A stretch of DNA of 64,000 nt, taken from assembly GCF_044377035.1 (NCBI RefSeq), contig NZ_JBILJW010000011.1, positions 1 to 64,000 on the forward strand, read 5' to 3'. The notes under the pieces are model-generated. The model was not told the DNA's origin. It searched no databases and worked only from the letters and a program-made list of their open reading frames with translations. The stretch's first letter is position 1. Every line of letters starts with the position of its first letter. Position numbers and translations under genes: made by a program. This document shows, in pieces, positions 1-8,071 of the stretch. The stretch is from Silanimonas sp044377035 (GTDB lineage: Bacteria; Pseudomonadota; Gammaproteobacteria; Xanthomonadales; Xanthomonadaceae).

Positions 1-2
1 AG

Positions 3-500
3 CTGCTGCGCGCGCCACTCGCGGAGCAGCTGCGAAAGATCCTCGCCGAGACCGGCGTGCCACCCGGCCGCATCGAGCTGGAGGTCACCGAGAGCATGGT
101 CATGCAGAACGCCGAGCAGACGCTGGCGGTCCTGCACCAGCTGCGCGAAGTCGGCGTCCGTCTCGCCATCGATGACTTCGGCACCGGCTATTCCTCGCTC
201 ATCTACCTGAAGCGCCTGCCGATCGACACGCTGAAGATCGACAAGGAATTCATCGGCGACCTCACCGACGACCCGGACGACAAGGCGATCACGGCCACGA
301 TCATCACGATGGCGCATTCCTTGGGCCTTCACGTCGTCGCCGAAGGCGTGGAAACCCCCGCCCAGCTCGGCTACCTGCGGGGCCAAGGCTGCGACGAGAT
401 CCAGGGCTACTGGCTGTCGCGCCCACTCGAGACCCCCCAAGCCTTCGCTTTCGTCCGCGAGCGCAGCGACATCCCGCGCAGCGGGGCCAGTGCCGCTTGA
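3..500 (+). CDS. EAL-domain cyclic-di-GMP phosphodiesterase, C-terminal part (5' end outside window)
   Basis: The reading frame is open from the window edge, so only the C-terminal ~165 residues are visible. They form most of an EAL domain, which hydrolyses cyclic di-GMP to pGpG. The metal and catalytic signatures are present: the Glu of ELEVTES, DDFGTGYSS, the Lys of KIDKEF, AEGVET and the loop ending IQGYWLSRP. The domain therefore looks enzymatically competent. Whether a GGDEF or sensor domain precedes it cannot be seen. The EAL domain runs almost to the stop, with a short Ser/Ala tail. The next gene begins 32 bases downstream. Confidence 0.93.
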   Translation: MLRAPLAEQLRKILAETGVPPGRIELEVTESMVMQNAEQTLAVLHQLREVGVRLAIDDFGTGYSSLIYLKRLPIDTLKIDKEFIGDLTDDPDDKAITATIITMAHSLGLHVVAEGVETPAQLGYLRGQGCDEIQGYWLSRPLETPQAFAFVRERSDIPRSGASAA

Positions 501-532
501 CCGCCTTTCCCGCCGCCGAACAAGATGCCGCC

Positions 533-757
533 ATGAGCCGCCATCCCGACCCGCGCGACGACCTCGCGACGCTCGCCGCCCGCATCGACGCCCTCGTCGC
601 GGTCGTGCAGCGCCTCTCCGACGAGAACCGGCGGCTGGTGCAGGCGCAGGAGCAACTCGCCGGCGAGCGCGCCCAGCTGCTGTCGAAGAACGAGCAGGCG
701 CGCAGCCGCGTCGAGGCGATGATCCAGCGCCTCAAGTCGATGGAGGCCAGCCCGTGA
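533..757 (+). CDS. TIGR02449-type small coiled-coil protein upstream of zapA
   Basis: A 74-residue, almost entirely helical protein rich in Leu, Arg, Glu and Gln, with heptad-like spacing through its middle (about residues 8-70). It matches the small coiled-coil family that sits directly upstream of zapA in gammaproteobacteria and resembles ZapB in architecture. A role near the division ring is inferred from position only. I take the ATG at 533. A TTG at 497 in the same frame would add 12 residues, but family members are about this shorter length. The stop overlaps the GTG of zapA (GTGA), implying translational coupling. Confidence 0.75.
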   Translation: MSRHPDPRDDLATLAARIDALVAVVQRLSDENRRLVQAQEQLAGERAQLLSKNEQARSRVEAMIQRLKSMEASP

Positions 758-1053
758 GCGAGGGCGTCAACATCCGCATCCTCGACCGCGAGTTCACCAT
801 CGGCTGCCCGCCGGAGGAGCGCGAGTCGCTGCAGGCTGCCGCACAGCTGCTGGACGCCCGCATGCGCGGCATCCGCGGCGACAACAAGATGGCGGCTTTC
901 GACCGCATCGCCGTGATCGCCGCACTCAACCTCGCCGCCGAAGTGAACGCCTTCCGCCGCGAGCTCGACGGCCGCGACGGCGATCTCTCGCGCGGCATCG
1001 CCGACCTCAGCCGCAAGCTCGAGTCGCTGCTCGCCGTCCACTCGGCGCGCTGA
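754..1053 (+). CDS. zapA: cell division protein ZapA
   Basis: The 99-residue length is typical for ZapA, which binds and bundles FtsZ at the Z-ring. The N-terminal globular part (residues 1-50) contains the family pattern VNIRILDREFTIGCPPEE followed by AAQLLDARM. The C-terminal half is a long amphipathic helix for dimerisation (residues ~55-99). It starts with GTG overlapping the stop of the preceding coiled-coil gene. It is followed by a small hairpin (1059-1077) and then the 6S RNA gene, the arrangement known from many gammaproteobacteria. Confidence 0.93.
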   Translation: MSEGVNIRILDREFTIGCPPEERESLQAAAQLLDARMRGIRGDNKMAAFDRIAVIAALNLAAEVNAFRRELDGRDGDLSRGIADLSRKLESLLAVHSAR

Positions 1054-1058
1054 ACGAC

Positions 1059-1077
1059 GGCGTCGCCCCGCGACGCC
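1059..1077 (+). terminator. hairpin after zapA
   Basis: An 8-bp perfect inverted repeat with a 3-base loop begins 6 bases after the zapA stop. No T-tract follows, so it is either a weak or Rho-assisted end, or an RNA-stability element before the 6S promoter. Confidence 0.35.
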
Positions 1078-1107
1078 CGTCACGGCATGGCGACGCCATC
1101 GGGCGGC

Positions 1108-1113
1108 TATACT
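1108..1113 (+). promoter_or_regulatory. -10 box of the 6S RNA promoter
   Basis: TATACT (5 of 6 to the sigma-70 consensus) lies 7 bases before the predicted 5' end of 6S RNA. No convincing -35 element is visible 16-18 bases upstream (sequence around GGCATG). Confidence 0.6.
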
Positions 1114-1120
1114 CCGCGTG

Positions 1121-1307
1121 CGTCCTCTGCTGTGCTCGACAGCGTGCGCTAACATTTCGCCTTGACCCATAAATACGGCCCGGGAATTCAGCTTCATCGC
1201 CGGTGTGCATGTCCGCCCTGTTGCGGAAAGCCTGAACGCGGTGACTGCACTCCCACTTGATCCTCGGGATCAAGGTCGTTTCGTACGCATCGGCACGGCG
1301 GAGGACG
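1121..1307 (+). ncRNA. ssrS: 6S RNA
   Basis: This RNA sequesters the sigma-70 RNA polymerase holoenzyme by mimicking an open promoter. The first and last bases pair perfectly (CGTCCTC at 1121-1127 with GAGGACG at 1301-1307), giving an RNA of about 187 nt, close to the 184 nt of E. coli 6S. Inside is the 3'-arm hairpin CTTGATCCTCGGGATCAAG (1257-1275), corresponding to the CTTGAACC/GGTTCAAG hairpin of E. coli. It sits between zapA and the 5-formyl-THF cyclo-ligase gene, the conserved location. The ends are placed from the closing stem and could be off by a few bases. Confidence 0.85.
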
Positions 1308-1312
1308 TCTTC

Positions 1313-1906
1313 TTGAACCCCAGCGAGCTTCGAGCCTCGATGCGCGAGCGCCGCCGTGCGCTGTCCGTCCGCGAGCGGCTCGACGCAGCGGCTGCCGTCG
1401 CTTCCCACCTGTTGCCCGAGCTTTCGGCATTCGAAGGCCGCGTGGCGGGTTACTGGGCCGTCGGCGGCGAGCTGCCGCTGCACGCGGTGCAGGCCAACCT
1501 GCCTGCGACGCTGCGCTGGTGCCTGCCCGTGCTGCACGAAGACGGCCGCTTGCGCTTCCGCGAGTGGTCGGCCGGCCAGGCGCTGGAACCCAACCGCCAC
1601 GGCATCCCCGAACCGTCGCAGGGCCCGCTGGTCGGCGCCGAGGCGCTCACCGTCGTGCTGGTGCCCCTGCTCGCGTTCGACGCGAAGGGGAATCGCCTCG
1701 GCCAGGGCGGCGGCTGGTACGACCGCAGCTTCGCGTTCCGGCGCACAGAGCGCGATCACGCGACCTCGCCCGACCGCGCACCCTTCCCGCGGCTGATCGG
1801 CATCGCCTACGACTGGCAGCAGGCCGACGCGCTCGAGGCGGCCGCCTGGGATGTCCCGCTCGATGCCGTCGCCTCGCCTTCCGCTCTCCACCGCTTCGAC
1901 CCCTGA
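1313..1906 (+). CDS. 5-formyltetrahydrofolate cyclo-ligase
   Basis: This enzyme (YgfA/FAU family) converts 5-formyl-THF to 5,10-methenyl-THF with ATP. The family core is visible: the N-terminal MRERRRALS helix, VLVPLLAFDAKGNRLGQGGG and WYDRSF, the phosphate/folate-binding region, and a closing LIGIAYDWQQ. I chose the TTG at 1313 because GGAGG (1300-1304) stands 8 bases before it. An ATG at 1340 would remove nine residues. That Shine-Dalgarno lies inside the 3' closing stem of 6S RNA, so processing or pairing of the RNA could influence translation of this gene. Confidence 0.9.
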   Translation: MNPSELRASMRERRRALSVRERLDAAAAVASHLLPELSAFEGRVAGYWAVGGELPLHAVQANLPATLRWCLPVLHEDGRLRFREWSAGQALEPNRHGIPEPSQGPLVGAEALTVVLVPLLAFDAKGNRLGQGGGWYDRSFAFRRTERDHATSPDRAPFPRLIGIAYDWQQADALEAAAWDVPLDAVASPSALHRFDP

Positions 1907-1907
1907 C

Positions 1908-2386
<479 letters not shown>

Positions 2387-2390
<4 letters not shown>

Positions 2391-3040
2391 GCACCGCCGA
2401 CGAACAGAAACGCGCCTCCGCGCTCAAGGCCATCGACTACGTCGAGGACGGAATGATCATCGGCGTCGGCACCGGCTCGACGGTGAAGCACTTCATCGAC
2501 GGCCTCGGCGCCATGAAGGACCGGATCGAAGCCGCCGTCTCCAGCTCCGAGCAGAGCACCGCCCAGCTGAAGTCGCTCGGCATCCGGGTGATGGACTTGA
2601 ACGCCGCCGGCCCGCTGTCGCTCTACGTCGACGGCGCCGACGAGTGCGACCCGTTCAACCGGCTGATCAAGGGCGGCGGCGCCGCGCTGACGCGCGAGAA
2701 GATCATCGCGGAGGCCTCGGCGAAGTTCGTCTGCATCATCGACAGTGCGAAGGAAGTCGACGTGCTCGGCCGCTTCCCGCTGCCGGTGGAGGTGATCCCG
2801 ATGGCGCGCTCGCTGGTGGGCCGCAAGATCGTCGCGATGGGCGGCCAGCCGGTGTGGCGCGAAGGTGTCACCACCGACAACGGCAACTGGATCCTCGACG
2901 TGCACAACCTGCACATCGTCGATCCCCTCACGCTCGAGCGCGAGCTGAACCAGATCCCGGGCGTGGTCGCCTGCGGGCTGTTCGCGCGGCGCGCCGCCGA
3001 CGTGGTGATCAGCGCCGGCAACGTCCGCAAGAACCGCTGA
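2387..3040 (+). CDS. rpiA: ribose-5-phosphate isomerase A
   Basis: It interconverts ribose-5-phosphate and ribulose-5-phosphate in the non-oxidative pentose phosphate pathway. The protein is 217 residues (E. coli RpiA 219). Active-site segments are intact: GVGTGSTV at 26-33 (phosphate binding), DGADECD at 82-88 and KGGGAALTREK at 95-105 with the catalytic acid/Lys region. The start overlaps the EVE stop as ATGA. It ends 3 bases before the stop of the convergent cNMP/rhodanese gene. The partner epimerase rpe is also in this window, at 19012-19686. Confidence 0.97.
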
Positions 3041-3043
3041 AAC

Positions 3044-4123
3044 TCAGCCCTTCGCGGCTTCGGCCATGGCCTGCTGCTGCGCCTGCAGGCGCAGCATCGC
3101 CGCCAACCCGCCGTGGATCGCGCTCACGTCGTACTCGAGGCGCGAGAGCACGAAGGCGGCGGCGGCGGAACGCTCACCGGTGTTGCAGTACACGATGACG
3201 GGACGGCCGGGCGGCAGCCGGCCCGGCGCATCCTCTCGCAGCCGGGCCAACGGGACGTTCAGCGCACCGGTGATCGAGCGTTGGGCGACCTCTTCCGGCA
3301 GGCGCACGTCGAGCACGATCGCGCCGTCCTGCGCCCGCTTCGCCGCTTCGGCCGGCAGGAGCCACTTGATGACGGGCGGCTTCAGCACCGAGTCGAAATC
3401 CGCGCGCGACAGCCGAAGCAGACGACCGCCCTGCAGCATCCGAACCGTCGCGTTGCGCGGCTGGTTCGAGAGCAGGCCGTCCTCGCCGAAGGCATCGCCT
3501 TCCGCCAGGTAGGCGACCACCTTCGGCGCACCGTCGAGAGTCTTGGTCACCGAGGCCGTGCCTTCGCGGATCACGTAGAAGTCGCCGGGCACGTCCCCTT
3601 CGCTGACCACCACTTCGCCCGGCGCGACGGGCTGCTCGACGAAGGCCTGGAACAGCTTCTCGAGGTTGCCGGTCGGCAAGCGGCTGAACGCCGGCGCCTG
3701 CAGCAGCCGGTAGGCCCAGTCGTTCCCGTTCGCGCGCTCGTCGAAGAATCGGAAGCTGGGCTGGCGGCTGATCTGGTCCCAGGCGATCAGCTTCTCGACC
3801 TGGCGGCGGTTCAGGCGCAGCAGGCGGGCGTCGCGGCTTTCGACCGTGGCGCGGAAACGCCGGGGCACTGCGTCGTTGAGCGGGTAGCGCCCATGTACCG
3901 GCGAGTCGGCCTGGTGCAGCGTGCGGCGCCCGTCCGGGTAATCACAGCGCACGTCACCGCGGATCACGTACACGGTTTCGTCGTCGATGTCGCCCGCCTG
4001 GAACACCAGCTCGCCGCGACCCACGGTGTGTTCCAGCGCTTCGCGCGCGAGGTACTGCCGCGTCTCGGGGCGAAGGCCGCCAAGGGGAAAGAGCGGGGCG
4101 AGTTCCTGGCTGGCGACGGTCAT
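3044..4123 (-). CDS. tandem cyclic-nucleotide-binding and rhodanese domain protein
   Basis: A 359-residue cytoplasmic protein with three domains. An N-terminal cNMP-like fold (~25-115) has lost the phosphate-binding cassette. The second cNMP domain (~145-250) keeps a canonical-looking cassette, FGEDGLLSN followed by RNATV. The C-terminal rhodanese domain (~262-345) has the catalytic Cys313 in CNTGERS. There is no helix-turn-helix, so it is not a transcription factor of the Crp type. The likely role is nucleotide-gated sulfur transfer or persulfide sensing, by inference. AAGGA lies 8 bases before the ATG. The substrate is unknown. Confidence 0.85.
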   Translation of the reverse strand: MTVASQELAPLFPLGGLRPETRQYLAREALEHTVGRGELVFQAGDIDDETVYVIRGDVRCDYPDGRRTLHQADSPVHGRYPLNDAVPRRFRATVESRDARLLRLNRRQVEKLIAWDQISRQPSFRFFDERANGNDWAYRLLQAPAFSRLPTGNLEKLFQAFVEQPVAPGEVVVSEGDVPGDFYVIREGTASVTKTLDGAPKVVAYLAEGDAFGEDGLLSNQPRNATVRMLQGGRLLRLSRADFDSVLKPPVIKWLLPAEAAKRAQDGAIVLDVRLPEEVAQRSITGALNVPLARLREDAPGRLPPGRPVIVYCNTGERSAAAAFVLSRLEYDVSAIHGGLAAMLRLQAQQQAMAEAAKG

Positions 4124-4178
4124 GGTGGGCGTCCTTGGGGGAGGCCCTCAGGATGCGCCACCGGGCCCTGAAACGACA

Positions 4179-4198
4179 AACGGCCCCGAAGGGCCGTT
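4179..4198 (-). terminator. terminator of the rplM-rpsI-tRNA-Gln unit
   Basis: A perfect 8-bp stem closed by a TTCG tetraloop (minus strand), followed by TGTCGTTTC. It lies 14 bases beyond the tRNA 3' end and before the next minus-strand gene. Confidence 0.7.
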
Positions 4199-4212
4199 GG
4201 TTGCTGCTGGAG

Positions 4213-4287
4213 TGGCAGCCCGTGATGGATTCGAACCACCGAATGCCTGAGTCAGAGTCAGGTGCCTTACCGCTTGGCTAACGGGCT
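4213..4287 (-). tRNA. tRNA-Gln (CUG anticodon)
   Basis: A 75-nt cloverleaf on the minus strand. The 7-bp acceptor AGCCCGT/ACGGGCT is followed by discriminator G and an encoded CCA. The D-loop region is AGCCAAGCGGTAAGG. The anticodon stem CCTGA/TCAGG encloses the 7-base loop CTCTGAC, giving anticodon CUG. The T-arm carries GGTTCGAATCC. It lies 47 bases after the rpsI stop on the same strand and is probably co-transcribed with the ribosomal protein genes. Confidence 0.95.
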
Positions 4288-4334
4288 GTGGATCCAGAGC
4301 ACCAGCGCCAGCAGAGCCGGCGCCGGGCCGAAGC

Positions 4335-4727
4335 TTAGCGCTTCGAGAACTGCGTGGCGCGACGGGCCTTGTGGAGGCCGACCTTCTTACGCTCGACTTC
4401 GCGGGCGTCGCGGGTCATGTAACCGGCCTTGCGCAGTTCCGGCTTCAGCTGGTCGTTGTACTCAACCAGGGCGCGCGAGACGCCGAGGCGGATCGCACCG
4501 GCCTGGCCGGTGGTGCCGCCGCCTTCGACCGTCACGAGGATGTCGAACTGCTCGGTGGTCTTCGTCAGCTCGAGCGGCTGGCGCACGATCATGCGCGAGG
4601 TCTCGCGGCCGAAGAACTCGTCAAGCGGACGACCGTTGACGGTGATGTTGCCCGTGCCCTTGCGCAGGAACACGCGGGCGGTCGAGGACTTGCGGCGGCC
4701 GGTGCCGTAATTCTGCTGGAGTGCCAT
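4335..4727 (-). CDS. rpsI: 30S ribosomal protein S9
   Basis: The 130-residue length is the usual length for S9. It has the N-terminal YGTGRRKSSTARVFL, the internal GGGTTGQAGAIRLGVSRAL and the C-terminal basic tail GLHKARRATQFSKR, whose final Lys-Arg reaches the P-site tRNA in the small subunit. It lies 12 bases downstream of rplM, the universal L13-S9 pairing, and shares the promoter ahead of rplM. Confidence 0.98.
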   Translation of the reverse strand: MALQQNYGTGRRKSSTARVFLRKGTGNITVNGRPLDEFFGRETSRMIVRQPLELTKTTEQFDILVTVEGGGTTGQAGAIRLGVSRALVEYNDQLKPELRKAGYMTRDAREVERKKVGLHKARRATQFSKR

Positions 4728-4739
4728 GTGCGGTCTCTT

Positions 4740-5174
4740 TTACAGGTCCAGCGGCTTCGGCTGCTGGGCGGTGTGCGGGTGCTCGGCGCCGGTGTAGACC
4801 TTGAGCTTGCGGAACATCGCGCGGCCCAGCGGGTTCTTCGGCAGCATGCCCTTGACGCCGATCTCGATCACGCGCTCGGCGTGACGGTCGAGGGCCTGCT
4901 CGAGGGACTCGGACTTCAGGTTGCCGATGTAACCGGTGAACCGGTAATACATCTTGTCCTTCAGCTTGTTGCCGGTGACCGCGATCTTGTCGGCATTGAT
5001 GACCACGAAGTAGTCACCGGTGTCGACGTGCGGGCTCCAGGTCGGCTTGTGTTTGCCGCGCAAACGGAACGCCAGTTCCGAGCACAGGCGGCCCAAGGTC
5101 TTGCCGGCCGCATCGACGACGAACCAGTCGCGCTGGACGGTCTCGGCCTTGGCGCTGACGGTCATGCTCTTCAT
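4740..5174 (-). CDS. rplM: 50S ribosomal protein L13
   Basis: A 144-residue protein (E. coli 142) and an early assembly protein of the large subunit. It has the hallmark RDWFVVDAAGKTLGRL, HTGDYFVVINADKI-like and GMLPKNPLGRAMFRKLKVY segments. I chose the ATG at 5174 (MKSMTV...) because GGAG stands 5 bases upstream. A longer frame extends to 5354 but runs through the promoter. It is first in the rplM-rpsI-tRNA-Gln unit. Confidence 0.97.
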   Translation of the reverse strand: MKSMTVSAKAETVQRDWFVVDAAGKTLGRLCSELAFRLRGKHKPTWSPHVDTGDYFVVINADKIAVTGNKLKDKMYYRFTGYIGNLKSESLEQALDRHAERVIEIGVKGMLPKNPLGRAMFRKLKVYTGAEHPHTAQQPKPLDL

Positions 5175-5214
5175 GACAGCTCCAGAAAGCGAATAGTGAA
5201 AGGGTAGACGAAAA

Positions 5215-5243
5215 AGGATAGCTGGCCGCCCGACCCTTTGCAA
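5215..5243 (-). promoter_or_regulatory. sigma-70 promoter of rplM-rpsI
   Basis: On the minus strand a -35 TTGCAA (5238-5243) and a -10 TATCCT (5215-5220) are separated by 17 bases. The -10 box ends 41 bases before the rplM ATG, giving a short leader. Confidence 0.6.
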
Positions 5244-5365
5244 GGGGCAGGGGCGTGTCCGACGTTCAGGTTCCCGCCCGGAACCGGAGTTCACAGGGCG
5301 TGGCTGGCGCGACGGCGCGGGGGTGCGCGAGCATACGGCATCGCCGCCCACCACTCCAGAGCACC

Positions 5366-6019
5366 GTGCCCCTGCCCACGCTCATCCGCGACAACCGTCC
5401 GCTCGACCACTGGCTTGGCGAGCTTCAGGGCGCCCTGAACACCGTGTTCGCACGGCCCGAGGCACAGCGCACCAACCCGGGCGAAGCACACGCGGAGGCC
5501 GACCTCGACGAGGCCGCCCGCCGCCATGCGGCCGGCCTGATGCGCATCAACCACACGGGCGAAGTCTGCGCGCAGGCGCTGTACTCGGGGCAGGCCGCGG
5601 TGGCGCGCGACCCCGCGGTACGTGCCCAGCTGCGCGAGGCCGCGCAGGAGGAAACCGACCACCTCGCCTGGTGCGCCGACCGCCTCGACGAGCTCCACAG
5701 CCGCCCCAGCCTGCTGAACCCGCTCTGGTACGCCGGCAGCTACGCCATCGGCGTGGCCGCGGGGCTGCGTGGCGACGGCTGGAACCTCGGATTCGTGGTC
5801 GAAACCGAACGCCAGGTCGAAGCGCATCTGGCCGAGCATCTCGAGACGCTGCCCGAGGGTGATGCCCGCTCGCGCGCGGTGCTGGAGGTGATGAAGGCCG
5901 ACGAAGCGCGGCATGCCGACCACGCGCTCGAAGCCGGCGCACGCACGTTGCCGACGCCCATCCCGCAGGCGATGGCGGCCGTTTCGAAGCTGATGAAGGC
6001 GACCGCCTACCGGCTCTAG
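5366..6019 (+). CDS. coq7: 3-demethoxyubiquinol 3-hydroxylase (Coq7)
   Basis: A di-iron monooxygenase that performs the C6 (DMQ) hydroxylation in ubiquinone synthesis at the membrane. The protein is 217 residues from the GTG at 5366, which begins a conserved-looking N-terminus (LIRDNRPLDHWLGEL). Iron ligands are visible: Glu66 in HTGEV, E96/H99 in EETDH, Glu148 in VVETE and the E180-x-x-H183 pair in DEARHAD. A longer upstream frame lacks homology-like sequence. Its TAG shares the palindromic CTAG with the stop of the convergent gdx gene. Confidence 0.92.
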   Translation: MPLPTLIRDNRPLDHWLGELQGALNTVFARPEAQRTNPGEAHAEADLDEAARRHAAGLMRINHTGEVCAQALYSGQAAVARDPAVRAQLREAAQEETDHLAWCADRLDELHSRPSLLNPLWYAGSYAIGVAAGLRGDGWNLGFVVETERQVEAHLAEHLETLPEGDARSRAVLEVMKADEARHADHALEAGARTLPTPIPQAMAAVSKLMKATAYRL

Positions 6020-6339
6020 GCCGAGGTGAGCTTCAGCCCGATGATGCCGGCGAGGATCAGGCCGACGCAGAACGCGCGCGGCCAGGTGGCCGGCTCGGAG
6101 AACAGCAGCACGCCGGCGATGGCGGTGCCGACGGCGCCGATGCCCACCCACACCGCATAACCGGTCCCGAGCGGGATCTCGCGGAGGGCGCGGGCCAGGC
6201 ACCAGAAGCTGGCACCCATCGCGGCGATGGTGATCGCACTGGGCCCCAGCCGGCTGAAGCCTTCGCTGTACTTCAGGCCGACCGCCCAGACGATCTCGAA
6301 CAGGCCGGCCGCCAGCAACCAGAGCCAGGCGGCGCCCAT
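6016..6339 (-). CDS. gdx: SMR-family guanidinium exporter (Gdx/SugE type)
   Basis: A 107-residue, four-helix small multidrug resistance protein. The pattern FEIVWAVGLKYSEGFSRL (residues 14-31) carries the essential membrane Glu15. GTGYAVWVGIGAVGTA is the Gdx-type rather than EmrE-type signature, so guanidinium/H+ antiport is the likely activity. It begins 7 bases after speD and must be co-transcribed with it. I see no guanidine riboswitch in front of it. Confidence 0.88.
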   Translation of the reverse strand: MGAAWLWLLAAGLFEIVWAVGLKYSEGFSRLGPSAITIAAMGASFWCLARALREIPLGTGYAVWVGIGAVGTAIAGVLLFSEPATWPRAFCVGLILAGIIGLKLTSA

Positions 6340-6346
6340 GGCCCGG

Positions 6347-7171
6347 TCAGGTCAGGTTGCGGCCGTGGAACAGCTCTTCGATCTCGCGCTTCAGCTGCGC
6401 CTCGATGCGCATGCGGTCCTTGAAGCTGAGGTTCTTCGCCTTTTCCTCGAACAGGTAGGTGTCGAGGTCGAACTCCTTCAGGTGCATCTTCGTGTGGAAG
6501 ATGTTCTCCTGGTAGACGTTCACGTCGATCATCTCGTACTTCGACTTGATGGGCTTCGCGAGGAAGTCCTGGATCGAGTTGATGCGGTGGTCGATGTAGT
6601 GCTTCGTGCCCTTCACGTCGCGGGTGAAGCCACGGACGCGGTAGTCCATGATCACGATGTCGGACTCGAAGCTCTCGATCAGGTAGTTCAGGGCCTTCAG
6701 CGGCGAGATGACGCCGCAGGTCGCCACGTCGATATCGGCGCGGAAGGTCGCGATGCCGTTGTGCGGGTGCGTTTCCGGATAGGTGTGCACCGTGATGTGC
6801 GACTTGTCGAGGTGCGCGACCACCGAGGCTTCCGGGGCCTCGTCGTGCTCGACGACGGCGTCGGCGATGATCTCCTTGCCGGCGGCCTTCTTGTCGATGA
6901 CCGGCTCCTCGCTGATGAGGATCGTCACCGAGGCGCCCTGCGGGTCGTAGTCCTGGCGGGCCACGTTCAGGATGTTCGCGCCGATGATCTCGGCCACGTC
7001 GGTCAGGATCTGGGTCAGGCGCTCGGCGTTGTACGCCTCGTCGATGTACTCGATGTAGCGCTGGCGCTGCTCCTCGGTGACCGCGTAGCAGACGTCGTAG
7101 ATGTTGAAGCTCAGCGCCTTGGTCAGGTTGTTGAAACCTTGCAGGCGGAGACGCGGCAGCGGCTTGACCAC
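6347..7171 (-). CDS. speD: S-adenosylmethionine decarboxylase proenzyme
   Basis: It makes decarboxylated SAM, the aminopropyl donor for spermidine. The 274-residue protein belongs to the long proteobacterial (E. coli-like, 264 residues) class. Self-cleavage is predicted between Lys123 and Ser124 in LDKSHITVHTYPE, generating the pyruvoyl group at Ser124. Nearby catalytic-region residues (HTYPETHPHNG) are intact. No speE lies within the window. It is divergent from clp across 155 bases and leads a two-gene unit with gdx. Confidence 0.95.
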   Translation of the reverse strand: MVKPLPRLRLQGFNNLTKALSFNIYDVCYAVTEEQRQRYIEYIDEAYNAERLTQILTDVAEIIGANILNVARQDYDPQGASVTILISEEPVIDKKAAGKEIIADAVVEHDEAPEASVVAHLDKSHITVHTYPETHPHNGIATFRADIDVATCGVISPLKALNYLIESFESDIVIMDYRVRGFTRDVKGTKHYIDHRINSIQDFLAKPIKSKYEMIDVNVYQENIFHTKMHLKEFDLDTYLFEEKAKNLSFKDRMRIEAQLKREIEELFHGRNLT

Positions 7172-7270
7172 GGCGGGGGTCCTTGAGGAGGGGTGGCGCT
7201 AAGGGGCCGGGATTATGGGTCAAGGCGACCCCCGGGGCCACCCCGGCCGCGTGACAGGTTGAAACTGCGA

Positions 7271-7298
7271 TTGAATCCACAGTCCCCGGGGCCATAAG
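7271..7298 (+). promoter_or_regulatory. possible promoter of clp
   Basis: TTGAAT (7271-7276) and CATAAG (7293-7298) are spaced by 16 bases, and the clp ATG follows 28 bases later. Each box matches 4 of 6 consensus bases. The 7172-7326 gap must also hold the divergent speD promoter, which I cannot place. Confidence 0.4.
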
Positions 7299-7326
7299 CT
7301 AAGGAAACGCTTCGAAGGGACGCCCC

Positions 7327-8028
7327 ATGATCCAGACCGCCTCCGCCACCCTGCTGACCCCGACGGTCCGCTCGCAGGTGGCCAGTTCGCCACTGGACCT
7401 CGACAAAGCCACGCTGGCGCGCTTCCTCGACCAGTGCCATCGACGCAAGTACCCGAACCGCACCGACGTGTTCCGTCCGGGCGATGCCGCCACGACGCTC
7501 TACTACGTGGTCACCGGCTCAGTCAGCGTGATCAGCGAGGAATCCGAGGATCGCGAACTGGTGTTGAGCTACGCCAACCCCGGCGACTTCGTCGGCGAGA
7601 TGGGCCTCTTCGTGAAGGCGGACAAGCGCGTGGTGACGCTGCGCACCCGATCGCCGGTCGAACTCGCCGAGATCAGCTACGAGCGCCTGCACCAGTTGCT
7701 CACCGGCCCCCTCTCGGCCGATGCGCCCAAACTCCTCTACGTCATCGGCGGCCAGCTTTCGAAGCGGCTGCTCGAAACCAGCCGCAAGGCCAGCCGCCTC
7801 GCCTTCCTCGACGTGGGCAGCCGCATCGTCCGCGCGCTGCACGACCTCTGCCAGGAGCCCGACGCGATGAGCCACCCGCAGGGCACGCAGATCCGCGTGT
7901 CGCGCCAGGAGCTGGCGCGGATCGTCGGCTGCTCGCGCGAAATGGCCGGCCGCGTGCTCAAGCAGCTGCAGGAGCAGGGCCTGCTGCACGCCCGCGGCAA
8001 GACCATCGTGGTGTACGGCACGCGCTGA
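7327..8028 (+). CDS. clp: CRP-like transcription regulator Clp
   Basis: A 233-residue CRP/FNR regulator, closest by eye to Xanthomonas Clp, the global regulator of virulence and extracellular enzymes that answers to cyclic di-GMP instead of cAMP. The N-terminal cNMP-like domain covers ~25-130. The dimerisation helix covers ~135-160, with SRKASRLAFLDV. The winged helix holds VSRQELARIVGCSREMAGRV (191-210). In the pocket, E. coli Ser83 is replaced by Val102 while the Thr-Ser pair (151-152) remains. The C-terminus GKTIVVYGTR is the family signature. GGGA lies before the ATG. Confidence 0.93.
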   Translation: MIQTASATLLTPTVRSQVASSPLDLDKATLARFLDQCHRRKYPNRTDVFRPGDAATTLYYVVTGSVSVISEESEDRELVLSYANPGDFVGEMGLFVKADKRVVTLRTRSPVELAEISYERLHQLLTGPLSADAPKLLYVIGGQLSKRLLETSRKASRLAFLDVGSRIVRALHDLCQEPDAMSHPQGTQIRVSRQELARIVGCSREMAGRVLKQLQEQGLLHARGKTIVVYGTR

Positions 8029-8071
8029 GGCGCCTCGAGGCCCGCCGCGCAACGCCGCCGAGCGCGCGGGC

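Noticed and set aside
7172..7326. guanidine riboswitch for the speD-gdx unit
   Set aside because: No paired ACGR-loop hairpins or other guanidine riboswitch features are recognisable on the speD strand.
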